Positions 9,267 through 19,269 of a DNA stretch of 64,000 nucleotides are shown here, piece after piece (position 1 is the first letter of the stretch; every line of letters begins with the position of its first letter). Source of the stretch: Magnetococcus marinus MC-1 (lineage in GTDB: Bacteria > Pseudomonadota > Magnetococcia > Magnetococcales > Magnetococcaceae); NCBI RefSeq assembly GCF_000014865.1, contig NC_008576.1, positions 1,021,501 through 1,085,500 on the forward strand, in the 5' to 3' direction. The notes under the pieces are model-generated. The model worked only from the letters and a program-made list of their open reading frames with translations. It was not told where the DNA came from and did not search any database. A program made the position numbers and the translations under genes.

Positions 9267-10195
9267 TGAAACTCTCCATTGGACCGGTGCTGTTTGACTG
9301 GGGTAAAAACGGCTTCCGCGATTTTTATAAAAAAATGGCCTTTGAAACCGAGGCAGATATTCTCTATATCGGCGAGGTGGTCTGCTCCAAGCGCTACAAC
9401 CTTAACCCAGCAGAGATGGTGGAACTGGCCGAGGCGCTCAAGCCATCGGGTAAAGAGCTGGTCTTCTCGACGCTGGGGCTGGTTATGAACGAGCCTGAGC
9501 AGCAGGCTCTGCGGGAGATCGTGGCGGCTTGTAAAGAGCTGGGCATCCGCTATGAGGCCAACGATATGGCGGCGCTCTATGTGGGGGAGGGGCAAGCCGC
9601 CGTGGCAGGACCTCATATTACCACCTACAATCCAGAGACCGCTGATTTTCTAACCACCGTGGGGGTTGACCGCATTGTGATGCCGGTGGAACTTTCGATG
9701 GATATGGTGGCCATGTTGATCGCCAAAAGCGCCATTAAAGTGGAGTATGAGCTGTTTGCCTATGGCAAAATTCCACTTACCTTTTCAGCGCGTTGTTATA
9801 CCTCTAGGGCGTTTAATCTGCCCAAATCCAATTGCCAATATAAGTGTGGTGATTATGCTGATGGTATGGTCATGCGCACCCAAGAAGGCAAACCGCTGCT
9901 TACCGTCAATGGTATTCAAACCATGTCGGACAAGCTGTTTAATGTGGTCGATGGTATGGAGCGGATGCAGGCCGGGGGTGTTCATATTGCGCGCTTATCA
10001 CCACAAAGTAAAAATATGGTGGCGGTGGTGGCATTGTGGAAACAGGCGGTAGCGGGTAAAATCTCCGGTGCTGAGGCGCGCCAAAAATTGATCGAACTCA
10101 ACCGTGGACAAGATTTTTGCAATGGCTATTTCCACGGTCGGGCGGGGCTCGATTTTGTGGATGCCAGTATGATCCAATCCGAGCAACTGGACTAA
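9266..10195 (+). CDS. ubiV: Peptidase U32-family protein UbiV, partner of UbiU
   Basis: The second subunit of the O2-independent hydroxylation complex, 309 residues. It aligns along its length with E. coli UbiV (YhbV): MKLSIGPVLFDWGK, the LYIGEVVCSKRYN segment with the first cluster cysteine, VMPVELSMDMV, LFAYGKIPLTFSARCYTSRA, two more cysteines in NCQYKCGDY, VNGIQTMSDKLFN and DFCNGYFHGRAGLD. The start codon shares its A with the ubiU stop (TAATG at 9264-9268), and AGGAGA lies ten bases upstream, so the pair is translationally coupled. A small hairpin (CACCCATG/CATGGGTG, 10205-10225) follows the stop. UbiT, the third protein of the known pathway, is not in the window. Confidence 0.92.
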   Translation: MKLSIGPVLFDWGKNGFRDFYKKMAFETEADILYIGEVVCSKRYNLNPAEMVELAEALKPSGKELVFSTLGLVMNEPEQQALREIVAACKELGIRYEANDMAALYVGEGQAAVAGPHITTYNPETADFLTTVGVDRIVMPVELSMDMVAMLIAKSAIKVEYELFAYGKIPLTFSARCYTSRAFNLPKSNCQYKCGDYADGMVMRTQEGKPLLTVNGIQTMSDKLFNVVDGMERMQAGGVHIARLSPQSKNMVAVVALWKQAVAGKISGAEARQKLIELNRGQDFCNGYFHGRAGLDFVDASMIQSEQLD

Positions 10196-10325
10196 TGTGG
10201 AGAGCACCCATGCAGCGCATGGGTGAAAACTTGGATAAACCAACGGTTCATTCGCCGTTATCGCGTCTCCTAGGCTCGTGTAAGGAGGACCTTTAGGCGT
10301 GACCCTGATACTCTGGAGAGAGAAC

Positions 10326-10589
10326 ATGCAGTTGGATAATGCCTTTATTGACCGTATTGCCCAGGGTGTGCTGGGGGTTGTTTCGTCGGTGGGGGAGACC
10401 CGCGAAGAGATGGTCCGCAAGGTGCGCGAGGTGGTGCGTGAGGGGGTGGAGCACTTTGATCTAGTGACCCGTGATGAGTTTGAGGTAGCCCGGAAAATGG
10501 CGGCCAATGCACGTCTGCAACTGGATGCCCTGGAAAAGCGGGTGGTGGAGATGGAGAAAAAGTTGAGCAAGGATGAAACGGTGGAGTGA
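10326..10589 (+). CDS. ubiK: Ubiquinone biosynthesis accessory factor UbiK (BMFP family, YqiC-like)
   Basis: UbiK is a small coiled-coil membrane-fusogenic-type protein that supports efficient ubiquinone synthesis with UbiJ in E. coli. The 87-residue protein has an N-terminal amphipathic segment (NAFIDRIAQGVLGVVSSV), then VREVVREGVEHFDLVTRDEF and a heptad-patterned helix (LQLDALEKRVVEMEKKLS), the exact layout of the BMFP domain. TCTGGAGAGAGAAC supports ATG 10326; a TTG/GTG-led extension from 10299 is less likely. It sits 130 bases after ubiV and ends at a strong terminator, so it may be the last gene of the ubi unit. Confidence 0.85.
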   Translation: MQLDNAFIDRIAQGVLGVVSSVGETREEMVRKVREVVREGVEHFDLVTRDEFEVARKMAANARLQLDALEKRVVEMEKKLSKDETVE

Positions 10590-10623
10590 TTCGCCGCCCT
10601 GGCCAATCCTGGTTGTACGTTAT

Positions 10624-10662
10624 AAAAAACGCCCTGCTTCTCTCTGGTGGGGCGTTTTTTTT
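10624..10662 (+). terminator. Intrinsic terminator after ubiK
   Basis: AAAAAACGCCC pairs with GGGCGTTTTTTTT around a 14-16-base loop. The A-tract/T-tract layout is that of a strong, possibly bidirectional, terminator. Confidence 0.8.
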
Positions 10663-10767
10663 GTGGGCAGACAGGGGGTGTGCAGATCTTTATAATGGCG
10701 TCGAGTTAAGCTTATAGATGTCCGCCTGAACAGGGATGCTCGGTGGCAATGGAGGAGGAGATATTCC

Positions 10768-12189
10768 ATGAAAAAAGCCTATGTGGCCGGCCAATGGGTA
10801 GAAACAGGTACGCAGCTAAAGGTATATAATCCCTATAACGATCAGTTGGTAGACACGGTTGCCCAGTGTGGTCCGCACGAAATAGACCGGGCTTTGGATG
10901 GTGCGGTGGATGCGCTGGAGCAGACCAGCCGTATGCAACCCTACGAACGGGCCGCCTGTTTGGCCAAAATCCGGGATGGTATCGCCGCTAGGGGTGCCGA
11001 ATTTGCACGGGTGCTAAGCTTGGAGAATGGTAAAACCCTCGCCGAATCTACCCTAGAGGTGGCGCGTGCGGTGGCCACTTTTGATATTGCGGTGGGTGAA
11101 GCCACGCGGATCTATGGCGAAGCCTATGATCTGGGGATTAACCCAATGGGGTCTGGACGGCGGGCGCTGGTGCGTAAATATCCCATTGGCGTGGTGTCGG
11201 CCATTGCACCCTTTAATTTCCCCATCAATCTGGCGGTGCATAAAATTGCGCCGGCGTTGGCGGTGGGCTGTCCGGTGGTGTTAAAACCCGCCTCCTTAAC
11301 CCCCTTGACGGCATTGATGATGGCAGAGGTGGTAGAGGCTTCGGGCTGGCCTAAACAGGCTTTTTCGGTGGTGCCCTGCAACCGCTCGGCGGGGCAAATG
11401 TTGGTGGAGGATGAGCGCATTAAGCTGCTCTCCTTTACCGGCTCGCCAGAGGTGGGTTGGAAAATGAAGTCTGAAGCAGGCAAAAAAAAGGTAGTCTTGG
11501 AGTTGGGGGGCAATGCGGGCCTGATTATCGACCATAATGTTAAAGATTGGGACCATCTGATTCAACGGGCCATCCTGGGGGCCTTTTATCAGTGCGGGCA
11601 GGTGTGCATTTCTGTGCAGCGTATCTTTGTGCATCAAGATGTGATGGGCGAGTTCCGCGCTCGCTTTGCCAAGGCAGCCCAAGCGCTGGTGATTGGGGAC
11701 CCCTTGGATGCCAAAACCACCCTTGGCCCCGTGATTGATCGGGCCAATGTGGAGCGCTTGCAGGGTTGGATCCAGGAAGCCCTGGATCAGGGGGCCGCGC
11801 TGGTCACCGGCAATACCATTGCGGATGTGGGGGCGGGTAACTCAATGACCGCCACCATTTTAGAAGAGGTGGATGCCGGTTGCCGCATTAATGCCGATGA
11901 AGCCTTTGGACCGGTGGTGACCCTTACCCCAGTGCAGAGTATGGATGAAGCCTTTCATCTGGTGAATAACTCCCGCTTTGGTTTGCAGTGCGGTCTGTTT
12001 ACCCAGGATTTTGCGACGGTCATGCGCGCCTTAGATCAACTGGAGGTGGGAGGCGTTATCCACAATGATGTGCCCAGCTTTCGGGTGGACAGCATGCCCT
12101 ATGGGGGGGTAAAGGACTCTGGCTTGGGTCGGGAAGGGGTCAAATATGCCATGGAAGATATGTTGGAGCCCCGGGTGCTGGTCTATTAA
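10768..12189 (+). CDS. NAD(P)-dependent aldehyde dehydrogenase
   Basis: A 473-residue soluble member of the ALDH superfamily that oxidises an aldehyde to its acid. Seen in order: the Rossmann NAD(P)-binding domain with PIGVVSAIAPFNFPINL and KPASLTPLTA, the FTGSPEVGW turn, the general-base glutamate at 245 in LELGGN, the catalytic Cys280 in CGQVC, and the C-terminal DEAFGPVVTL and YGGVKDSGLGREG motifs. All catalytic positions are present. Overall style resembles lactaldehyde, succinate-semialdehyde and phosphonoacetaldehyde dehydrogenases, but nothing here fixes the substrate. It is flanked by terminators on both sides and appears to be a single-gene unit; GGAGGAG precedes ATG 10768. Confidence 0.9.
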   Translation: MKKAYVAGQWVETGTQLKVYNPYNDQLVDTVAQCGPHEIDRALDGAVDALEQTSRMQPYERAACLAKIRDGIAARGAEFARVLSLENGKTLAESTLEVARAVATFDIAVGEATRIYGEAYDLGINPMGSGRRALVRKYPIGVVSAIAPFNFPINLAVHKIAPALAVGCPVVLKPASLTPLTALMMAEVVEASGWPKQAFSVVPCNRSAGQMLVEDERIKLLSFTGSPEVGWKMKSEAGKKKVVLELGGNAGLIIDHNVKDWDHLIQRAILGAFYQCGQVCISVQRIFVHQDVMGEFRARFAKAAQALVIGDPLDAKTTLGPVIDRANVERLQGWIQEALDQGAALVTGNTIADVGAGNSMTATILEEVDAGCRINADEAFGPVVTLTPVQSMDEAFHLVNNSRFGLQCGLFTQDFATVMRALDQLEVGGVIHNDVPSFRVDSMPYGGVKDSGLGREGVKYAMEDMLEPRVLVY

Positions 12190-12535
12190 CAGAACGCATC
12201 GCCGCCCTCTACTTAAGGCAACGGCTTTTCAGCGAGCCAAGTGTGGTCAAGCTTACGGAGAGGGGGGCACGGCCCCCTTCCTTTGTGCCGGCTAGGCAAC
12301 ATCGTCAACTAAGATGGGCAGCCGGAATGGGCGTGGCAAACTGCATCATGTGCATGGCTGCTCGACCAAGCAAGTGGTTGAAAAAATGTTAGGGTGATGG
12401 GTGCCTAGCGACGCAGCTGGCTCACCCATACCCCATGGTATGCTGGAATTTGAGAGTATGAAAAATGCCTTTTGAGCGAGTGGTCGGTTGGGGTGCAGTT
12501 TGGCTATGGCCTGGATTGACTGGGATGGTCTACTA
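12190..12535. other. Gene-free stretch between aldehyde dehydrogenase and comM
   Basis: No credible coding frame is seen. AGGGGGGC-ACG-GCCCCCTT at 12261-12279 is a short very GC-rich hairpin that probably ends the aldehyde dehydrogenase transcript, though only CCTTTG follows. Further on, CATACC-CC-ATGGTATG near 12428-12443 is a near-palindrome of unknown role. Confidence 0.45.
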
Positions 12536-14068
12536 ATGCTGGCCCGTATTTATAGTATCGCGTTAGAGGGGGTGTCGGCCCAGACCGTGGAGGTGGAGGT
12601 GGATCTTGCCAATGGTCTGCCGAGCCTGAATATGGTGGGTTTGCCTGAGGGCGCGGTGCGCGAAGCCAAAGACCGGGTACGTGCTGCGCTGAAAAACGGG
12701 GGGTGGCAGATCCCCCCTAAGCGGGTCACCATTAATTTGGCACCGGCCAACCTACCCAAAAGTGGTTCACTGTACGATCTGCCCATGGCCGTGGGCATGT
12801 TGTGCGCCATGGGTGTGTTGGCGCAAGAGGCCCTGCAACAGACACTGCTGCTGGGTGAGCTGGCACTGGATGGGCGGGTTAAACCGGTGCCTGGATGCAT
12901 GCCCGCCGCTTTGCTGGCCAAACGTGCTGGGTATGCGCAATTGGTGGTGCCCATGGCGAATGCCCCCGAGGCTGCACTGGTTGCCGGGGTGACGGTGATT
13001 GCGGTGGAGAATCTGGCTCAATTGGTGGCCCACTTGCGGGGGGAGGGGGTGATTGTTCCGCATCAGGTACAACATGATCCTTTGGCGCAAGCTTGCCACC
13101 GTGAGGCTCATGTGGATTTTGCTGAAATCAAAGGGCAAGCCCACGCCAAACGGGCGTTAGAGATTGTGGCAGCGGGCGGGCATAATATTTTGATGAGCGG
13201 CCCCCCCGGTTCGGGCAAATCCATGCTGGCCCGTGCACTGATCTCGATTTTACCCCCGCTCTCGCTGGATGAGCTGCTCGAGGTTTCGGCCGTCTATTCG
13301 GTGGCTGGTCGATTGGATGCCCAGCAACCATGGGTGGCCGAGCGGCCTTTTCGGGCACCGCATCACACCGCTTCCTCGGTGGCGCTGGTGGGGGGAGGGT
13401 CCATACCAAAACCCGGCGAGGTAAGTCTCGCCCACCATGGCGTGCTGTTTTTGGATGAGTTACCCGAATATAAGCGCAATGTGCTTGAGGCACTGCGTGA
13501 GCCGTTGGAAACAGGGGATGTTACCATCGCACGGGCCAGTCGTTCCGCCAACTACCCAGCCAAATTTCAGCTCGTATGTGCCTGTAACCCCTGTCCATGC
13601 GGCCATTTGGGAGATAGCCGCCATCGCTGTGGCTGCCGTCCTGATGAGATCCAGCGCTATCAAGGACGCCTTTCCGGTCCACTGCTGGATCGTATTGATC
13701 TGCACTTGGAGGTCCCCCCAGTGGCATGGGAGCAACTGTCGAGCAATCAGTCCGAGGAGCGTTCACAAACAATCCGCCAGCGCATTGCAGTGGGACGCCA
13801 ACAACAGTTTGCACGTAATGGCGATGGGGTGGTGAATGCACGGTTGAGCGGGCGTCAATTAGAGAAATGGGCCGCACTCGATGCGCCTTGCCGTACATTG
13901 CTGGCACAAGCGGCCAAGCAACTGGGCTTTTCGGCGCGGGCTTATCACCGTATCCAGAGACTTGCCCGTACCATCGCGGATCTGGAGGGTGCCACAGAGA
14001 TACAGCCAGCCCATTTGGCAGAAGCCATTCAATATCGGGTCACGCTCAAGGATCGACGTCCGACTTAG
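12536..14068 (+). CDS. comM: ComM/YifB-family AAA+ ATPase (Mg-chelatase-like)
   Basis: ComM-type proteins are hexameric helicases that promote branch migration during natural transformation; in non-competent species the role is less clear. The 510-residue protein has the N-terminal Lon-like/ChlI domain (LARIYSIALEGVSAQTVEVE, VGLPEGAVREAKDRVRAAL), the AAA+ core with Walker A GPPGSGKSM, the sensor segment RAPHHTASSVALVGGG, Walker B VLFLDELPEY, and a cysteine cluster CACNPCPCGHLG-RHRCGC that may bind zinc. The C-terminal Mg-chelatase domain ends with YHRIQRLARTIADLEG. ATG 12536 gives the standard N-terminus; an open extension upstream is not conserved in style. Confidence 0.93.
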   Translation: MLARIYSIALEGVSAQTVEVEVDLANGLPSLNMVGLPEGAVREAKDRVRAALKNGGWQIPPKRVTINLAPANLPKSGSLYDLPMAVGMLCAMGVLAQEALQQTLLLGELALDGRVKPVPGCMPAALLAKRAGYAQLVVPMANAPEAALVAGVTVIAVENLAQLVAHLRGEGVIVPHQVQHDPLAQACHREAHVDFAEIKGQAHAKRALEIVAAGGHNILMSGPPGSGKSMLARALISILPPLSLDELLEVSAVYSVAGRLDAQQPWVAERPFRAPHHTASSVALVGGGSIPKPGEVSLAHHGVLFLDELPEYKRNVLEALREPLETGDVTIARASRSANYPAKFQLVCACNPCPCGHLGDSRHRCGCRPDEIQRYQGRLSGPLLDRIDLHLEVPPVAWEQLSSNQSEERSQTIRQRIAVGRQQQFARNGDGVVNARLSGRQLEKWAALDAPCRTLLAQAAKQLGFSARAYHRIQRLARTIADLEGATEIQPAHLAEAIQYRVTLKDRRPT

Positions 14069-14177
14069 GCTGGTGACGGCAGCATTTTTAAATTTTTCTG
14101 TACGTAGCGAAGATAAAGTGCTATATCAACAAAATTGTTTTTATATCGACTGGCTTTTATAAACTAAGGCGACGGCT

Positions 14178-14729
14178 ATGGTGAACAATTTAGCGGGCAT
14201 GCGAATTCGTCAGCTACGTTCTCAGCGCAAATTAACACAGCAAGCCTTGGCAGATATGGCAGAAATTCCCCGCGCTACCCTGGCAACGGTGGAGAAAGAT
14301 GACGCCAATCCCTCCCTAGCGGTGGTCTATAAGATAGCCCGGGCATTGGGTTTAAGCATTGATCAATTATTGGTGACAGAGCGAGAGCGCATCCAGGTGG
14401 TACCGGCGGACCAGATGCGCTGGGTGGAGACCGCCGATGGCCGTTACCGTGCCGTGGTGGTTTCACCGGGCAATGCGCTGCATTTTTTCCAGCAGATTTT
14501 CTCGTTACAAGCAGGCGCGGTTTATGAGGGGCGGCCCCATCCTCCAGGCAGTGAAGAGTACCTGCATGTGCTGGAGGGGGCGTTGGAATTAGAACTGGCT
14601 GGCGAGTGTAAGCGGCTGGTTAAAGGCGATAGCGCACGTTTTGGGGGAAATGTACTACACCAGTACCGTAACCCCACAGAGCAGACAGTGCGCTGCTTGG
14701 TGACCATTCTAGAAGCGGTTGGTAAATAG
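14178..14729 (+). CDS. XRE-family regulator with C-terminal cupin domain
   Basis: A 183-residue transcription factor. Residues about 8-65 form a Cro/C1-type helix-turn-helix (IRQLRSQRKLTQQALADMAE then RATLATVEKDDANPSLAVVYKIA). Residues about 100-180 form a small cupin barrel with the signature PHPPGSEEYLHVLEGALEL and the second motif GDSARFGGNVLHQYRNP. Regulators of this design usually sense a small ligand or metal in the cupin, which holds His and Glu residues in the right places here. The ligand and targets are unknown. The 109-base upstream gap is AT-rich and likely carries its promoter. No metabolic neighbour on the same strand suggests a regulon. Confidence 0.88.
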   Translation: MVNNLAGMRIRQLRSQRKLTQQALADMAEIPRATLATVEKDDANPSLAVVYKIARALGLSIDQLLVTERERIQVVPADQMRWVETADGRYRAVVVSPGNALHFFQQIFSLQAGAVYEGRPHPPGSEEYLHVLEGALELELAGECKRLVKGDSARFGGNVLHQYRNPTEQTVRCLVTILEAVGK

Positions 14730-14902
14730 GGGGTTTCACAGCGCGGAGCATTTTTTTTGCTGGATCTGCATTTCCTTCTTTGCATCCAGTGGAGGGAGTG
14801 CTAACATCCTCCGACTTCCGCAACAGAAGGGTAGGTTCAGCCAGTCGTTTTAGAACGGTTGGCGCAAGTGTCCAGAAAGTTAAAATTCTCTGTGAATTTT
14901 GC

Positions 14903-14932
14903 TTGACACTGCAAAGTCGTTAGAGGTATACA
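14903..14932 (+). promoter_or_regulatory. Sigma-70-type promoter for the tRNA-Tyr-Gly-Thr-tuf unit
   Basis: A perfect -35 TTGACA (14903-14908), an 18-base spacer and TATACA (14927-14932). The tRNA-Tyr acceptor stem begins 18 bases further on, which fits a short tRNA leader. Confidence 0.8.
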
Positions 14933-14949
14933 TTGCGCCTCTACCAAAT

Positions 14950-15034
14950 GGAGGGGTTCCCGAGTGGTCAAAGGGAGCAGACTGTAAATCTGCCGGCTCA
15001 GCCTTCGAAGGTTCAAATCCTTCCCCCTCCACCA
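14950..15034 (+). tRNA. tRNA-Tyr (GTA)
   Basis: An 85-base type II tRNA with long variable arm. The acceptor stem is GGAGGGG/CCCCTCC, the anticodon loop ACTGTAAAT with GTA, the T loop GTTCAAATC, and encoded CCA. Confidence 0.97.
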
Positions 15035-15048
15035 TTTGCTCTTGTTGT

Positions 15049-15122
15049 GCGGGAGTAGTTTAGTGGTAGAACGTCAGCCTTCCAAGCTGATCATGGGGGT
15101 TCGATTCCCCTCTCCCGCTCCA
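15049..15122 (+). tRNA. tRNA-Gly (TCC)
   Basis: The acceptor stem is GCGGGAG/CTCCCGC, the anticodon stem TCAGC/GCTGA encloses CTTCCAA with anticodon TCC, and CCA is encoded. It lies 14 bases after tRNA-Tyr, so the two are co-transcribed. Confidence 0.97.
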
Positions 15123-15208
15123 ACAAGGTGCTTGGGTTGGCATAATGTCAATCGGTGCCTACAAAGAGCGGTTTAGGTCTTATATCGTCGTGTCGCAGGC
15201 GTCTATAT

Positions 15209-15283
<75 letters not shown>

Positions 15284-15349
15284 TTATTTACTTGAGTAGA
15301 CAAAACGCCTTCGGCTCAATGTACCAGCTTAAATTCCGGAGTATTTGGC

Positions 15350-16540
<1,191 letters not shown>

Positions 16541-16563
16541 TATCACGGGTCTGTAGATAGAGA

Positions 16564-16597
16564 TTCGACGGCACCCTTTGGGTGCCGTCGAACGTTT
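16564..16597 (+). terminator. Strong hairpin after tuf copy 1
   Basis: A perfect 13-bp stem, TTCGACGGCACCC (16564-16576) with GGGTGCCGTCGAA (16580-16592), closed by a three-base loop. Only CGTTTAAT follows, so it is a terminator with a weak T-run or a transcript-end stabiliser. Confidence 0.65.
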
Positions 16598-16722
16598 AAT
16601 GAAAAGAAACTTATTGAATCTTTTAGTATCCAATTGTTTGACGCATTGTTGGTAAATGGTGATGGAGTTCATGTTTTTTGCGTGACTTTTTGAACAACAT
16701 CACTGATAATAGCCTCTTTATG

Positions 16723-16750
16723 TTGACGGCCAAATAGGCCTCGATAGAGT
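16723..16750 (+). promoter_or_regulatory. Candidate promoter for rpmG-tRNA-Trp-secE-nusG
   Basis: TTGACG (16723-16728), a 16-base spacer and TAGAGT (16745-16750) lie in the 301-base gap between tuf and rpmG. The -10 box is a partial match. The rest of the gap shows no coding frame. Confidence 0.4.
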
Positions 16751-16841
16751 GGGCAGCCACTCCGCTTACCGCAGCCATCATTCGGCAAAGCCACATGGCA
16801 GGCGGGAGGAGGGGTGCCTTTATGGATCTGGAGTTAAATCC

Positions 16842-16997
16842 GTGCGCGAACTTATCAGCATGGCCTGCGAAGAGTGCGGCCGCCGCAACTACACTACGGA
16901 CAAGAACAAGCGTAATCAGCCCGACAAGTTCGTGGCACGCCGTTACTGCAAGTGGTGTAAAAAACATACCACTCATAAAGAAGGTAAGATCAAGTAA
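16842..16997 (+). CDS. rpmG: 50S ribosomal protein L33, zinc-binding form
   Basis: A 51-residue large-subunit protein. Cys9 and Cys12 (CEEC) with Cys36 and Cys39 (CKWC) form a zinc ribbon, so this is the cysteine-containing type and not the cysteine-free form common in Proteobacteria. GTG 16842 gives the expected N-terminus MRELISMACEEC; GGAG sits eight bases upstream. An in-frame extension back to 16749 is unlikely because it has no family similarity. The gene stands directly before tRNA-Trp and secE, a conserved order. Confidence 0.93.
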   Translation: MRELISMACEECGRRNYTTDKNKRNQPDKFVARRYCKWCKKHTTHKEGKIK

Positions 16998-17024
16998 GAT
17001 CCTACTTCTTACCACACACCCCAT

Positions 17025-17100
17025 AGGACAGTAGCTCAATTGGCAGAGCATCGGTCTCCAAAACCGAGGGCTGTGGGTTCGATTCCCTCCTGTCCTGCCA
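17025..17100 (+). tRNA. tRNA-Trp (CCA)
   Basis: The acceptor stem is AGGACAG/CTGTCCT, the anticodon loop is TCTCCAAAA with anticodon CCA, the T loop is GTTCGATTC and the 3' CCA is encoded. It lies between rpmG and secE, as in many bacteria. Confidence 0.97.
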
Positions 17101-17110
17101 TATAGTTGTG

Positions 17111-17137
17111 TCCAGGAGCCCGTTAAGGGCTCCTGGA
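17111..17137 (+). other. Stem-loop between tRNA-Trp and secE
   Basis: A perfect 11-bp stem, TCCAGGAGCCC with GGGCTCCTGGA, around GTTAA. No T-run follows, so it is more likely a tRNA 3'-end processing or attenuation element than a terminator. Confidence 0.55.
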
Positions 17138-17178
17138 TAGGCTATTAACAGGGTGCAAGTCGAAGGCTGGTAGACATC

Positions 17179-17370
17179 ATGGAACGTATCGATCAAGCCA
17201 AGGCCTATCTTGGTGATGTGCGTAGTGAGATGCGTAAGGTCGTATGGCCAAGCCGCAAAGAGACCATGCAAACCACCATCGTGGTGTTTGGTATGGTCGT
17301 CGCTGTTTCGCTCTTCCTGTGGTTGGTGGATGCCATTCTTTCCAGCACAGTGCAGGCCATTATCGGTTAA
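17179..17370 (+). CDS. secE: Protein translocase subunit SecE
   Basis: A 63-residue minimal SecE, the clamp of the SecYEG channel. A cytoplasmic amphipathic helix (YLGDVRSEMRKVVWPSRKET, with the family VxWPSRKE motif) leads to one transmembrane helix (TIVVFGMVVAVSLFLWLVDA). The short form with a single membrane span is normal outside enteric bacteria. It sits between tRNA-Trp and nusG. Confidence 0.95.
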   Translation: MERIDQAKAYLGDVRSEMRKVVWPSRKETMQTTIVVFGMVVAVSLFLWLVDAILSSTVQAIIG

Positions 17371-17476
17371 CCGATAGGCTGGCAGCCAGAGCGTATCTCA
17401 AACGCATTGGCTCACGTGCCCGGGTCAAAGAGTATAACCGGGAAAAGCCTGTACCATATCTGGGGGTAGAGACGCC

Positions 17477-18007
17477 ATGTCGAAAAGATGGTATGTAATT
17501 CACGCCTATTCAGGCTTTGAAAAACGGGTTAAGAGCTCCTTGGAAGAAAAGGTGCGTCTTACCGGAATGTCAAAATATTTTGATGAGATTCTGGTTCCGT
17601 CAGAAGAGGTTATTGAACTGCGCAAGGGTGCAAAAGTAACCTCTGAGCGTAAGTTTTTTCCTGGCTACGTGCTGGTTAAAATGGACCTGAATGACGAAAC
17701 ATGGCATCTGGTTAAAGATATACCGAAAGTGGCGGGCTTCTTGGGTGGTGGTGGGCGGCCACAGCCCCTTTCGGATCGTGAGGTTGAAAAAATTCTACAG
17801 CAAGTTGAAACCGGCATGGAGAAACCCAAGCCGAAGGTTAGCTTCGCTGTAGGTGAGCAGGTACGAGTGACCGATGGTCCTTTTGTATCCTTCAACGGTG
17901 TCGTTGAAGAGGTGGAGGAGGATAAGTCACGCCTGAAGGTATCCGTAAGCATTTTTGGACGGGCGACCCCGGTGGAACTGGATTTCATCCAGGTTGAGAA
18001 GATTTGA
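17477..18007 (+). CDS. nusG: Transcription termination/antitermination factor NusG
   Basis: NusG binds RNA polymerase, suppresses pausing and links polymerase to Rho or to ribosomal protein S10. The 176-residue protein has the NGN domain ([20 protein letters not shown], then [19 protein letters not shown]) and a C-terminal KOW domain ([20 protein letters not shown]). Length and both domains are standard. It precedes rplK by 36 bases. Confidence 0.96.
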   Translation: MSKRWYVIHAYSGFEKRVKSSLEEKVRLTGMSKYFDEILVPSEEVIELRKGAKVTSERKFFPGYVLVKMDLNDETWHLVKDIPKVAGFLGGGGRPQPLSDREVEKILQQVETGMEKPKPKVSFAVGEQVRVTDGPFVSFNGVVEEVEEDKSRLKVSVSIFGRATPVELDFIQVEKI

Positions 18008-18043
18008 TATCTCGCACCACCAGTTGACCCAGGAGAGTAAACA

Positions 18044-18472
18044 ATGGCTAAAAAGATTACAGCTTATATCAAGTTACAGTGCCCCGCTGGTGCTGCTAAG
18101 CCAAGCCCCCCGGTGGGTCCTGCGCTGGGTCAGCATGGTCTGAACATTATGGAGTTCTGTAAAGCGTTTAACGCACAGACCGCCAATATGGAACCAGCCA
18201 GCCCTGTGCCCGTGCTCATTTCGGTCTATGCGGACCGTACCTTCAGCTTTGAGTTGAAGACCCCTCCAGCCTCCTACTTCCTGAAAAAGGCCGCGGGCCT
18301 GCAGGGCGGTAGCAAAGCCCCCAACCGTGACCCCGCAGTGGGCAAGGTTACTTGGGCGCAGGTTGAAGAGATCGCCAAAGCCAAGATGGTGGATCTAAAC
18401 GCCAACGATATTGAAGCAGCAAAGAAAATCATTGCTGGTTCAGCCAACTCCATGGGCTTGGAAGTGGTGTAA
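18044..18472 (+). CDS. rplK: 50S ribosomal protein L11
   Basis: L11 forms the GTPase-associated stalk base with 23S rRNA. The 142-residue protein has the proline-rich N-terminal domain ([20 protein letters not shown], then IMEFCKAFN) and the rRNA-binding C-terminal domain ([30 protein letters not shown]). AGGAGAG lies about six bases before ATG 18044. rplA begins 10 bases after its stop. Confidence 0.97.
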   Translation: MAKKITAYIKLQCPAGAAKPSPPVGPALGQHGLNIMEFCKAFNAQTANMEPASPVPVLISVYADRTFSFELKTPPASYFLKKAAGLQGGSKAPNRDPAVGKVTWAQVEEIAKAKMVDLNANDIEAAKKIIAGSANSMGLEVV

Positions 18473-18482
18473 GGGGGATAAC

Positions 18483-19172
18483 ATGGCCAAAATTAGCAAA
18501 CGCGCCACTGCGCATGGTGGAAAATTTGATCGTAGCGTCAACCATCCTTTGAGTGATGCGATTAAGATCATCAAAGAGTGCGCCACCGCCAAGTTTGATG
18601 AAACCATTGAGGTTGCTGTCAACCTTGGTGTGGATCCCCGTCACGCAGACCAAATGGTGCGTGGTAGTGTTAGCCTGCCTAAGGGCACCGGTAAAGTGGT
18701 TCGCGTCTTGGTGTTCGCCAAGGGCGAAAAGGCCGAAGAGGCCAAAGCCGCGGGTGCAGATGTGGTGGGTGCCGATGATCTGTTAGAAAAAATTCAGGGT
18801 GGCTGGTTGGAGTTTGACCGCGTGGTCGCTACCCCCGATGTGATGGGTGTGGTGGGGCGCTTGGGTAAAATTCTGGGTCCCCGTAACATGATGCCCAACC
18901 CTAAATTGGGTACGGTGACCTTTGATGTTGCCAAGGTTGTACAAGAGATCAAAGCGGGTCAGGTGGCTTTTCGGGTAGAAAAAAGCGGTATTATCCACGC
19001 AGGTGTGGGTAAAGCCTCTTTCCCTGTTGAAGATTTGGTTGAGAACATCACCGCTTTGGTGGAGCAACTGCGTCGTATGAAACCCGCAGCCGCTAAAGGG
19101 ACCTATATGAAAAAGGTGAGCATCAGCTCGACCATGGGTCCTGGGATTAAGGTTGACCAAAGCAGCATCTAA
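18483..19172 (+). CDS. rplA: 50S ribosomal protein L1
   Basis: L1 binds the mobile L1 stalk of 23S rRNA and helps release deacylated tRNA; in many bacteria it also represses its own operon. The 229-residue protein has [36 protein letters not shown] and the C-terminal [20 protein letters not shown] 18483 sits behind AAGGGGG; a longer open frame overlaps rplK and is rejected. Confidence 0.97.
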   Translation: MAKISKRATAHGGKFDRSVNHPLSDAIKIIKECATAKFDETIEVAVNLGVDPRHADQMVRGSVSLPKGTGKVVRVLVFAKGEKAEEAKAAGADVVGADDLLEKIQGGWLEFDRVVATPDVMGVVGRLGKILGPRNMMPNPKLGTVTFDVAKVVQEIKAGQVAFRVEKSGIIHAGVGKASFPVEDLVENITALVEQLRRMKPAAAKGTYMKKVSISSTMGPGIKVDQSSI

Positions 19173-19184
19173 AAAAGTAGAGAT

Positions 19185-19226
19185 ACATGTTGGGTTGCAC
19201 TGGTCTCCTTTCGCAGCCCAACATGT
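19185..19226 (+). other. 14-bp stem-loop after rplA
   Basis: ACATGTTGGGTTGC (19185-19198) pairs with GCAGCCCAACATGT (19213-19226), one G-U pair, around a 14-base loop. There is no T-run. It may separate the rplKA and rplJL parts of the transcript by processing or partial termination. Confidence 0.55.
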
Positions 19227-19269
19227 TAAAGCATTCGGTTATTAGACCACTAACACAGTTTAATAGCCG

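Noticed and set aside
16749-16841. 31-residue extension before rpmG
   Set aside because: L33 begins at GTG 16842 with a good ribosome-binding site; the extension has no L33 similarity.
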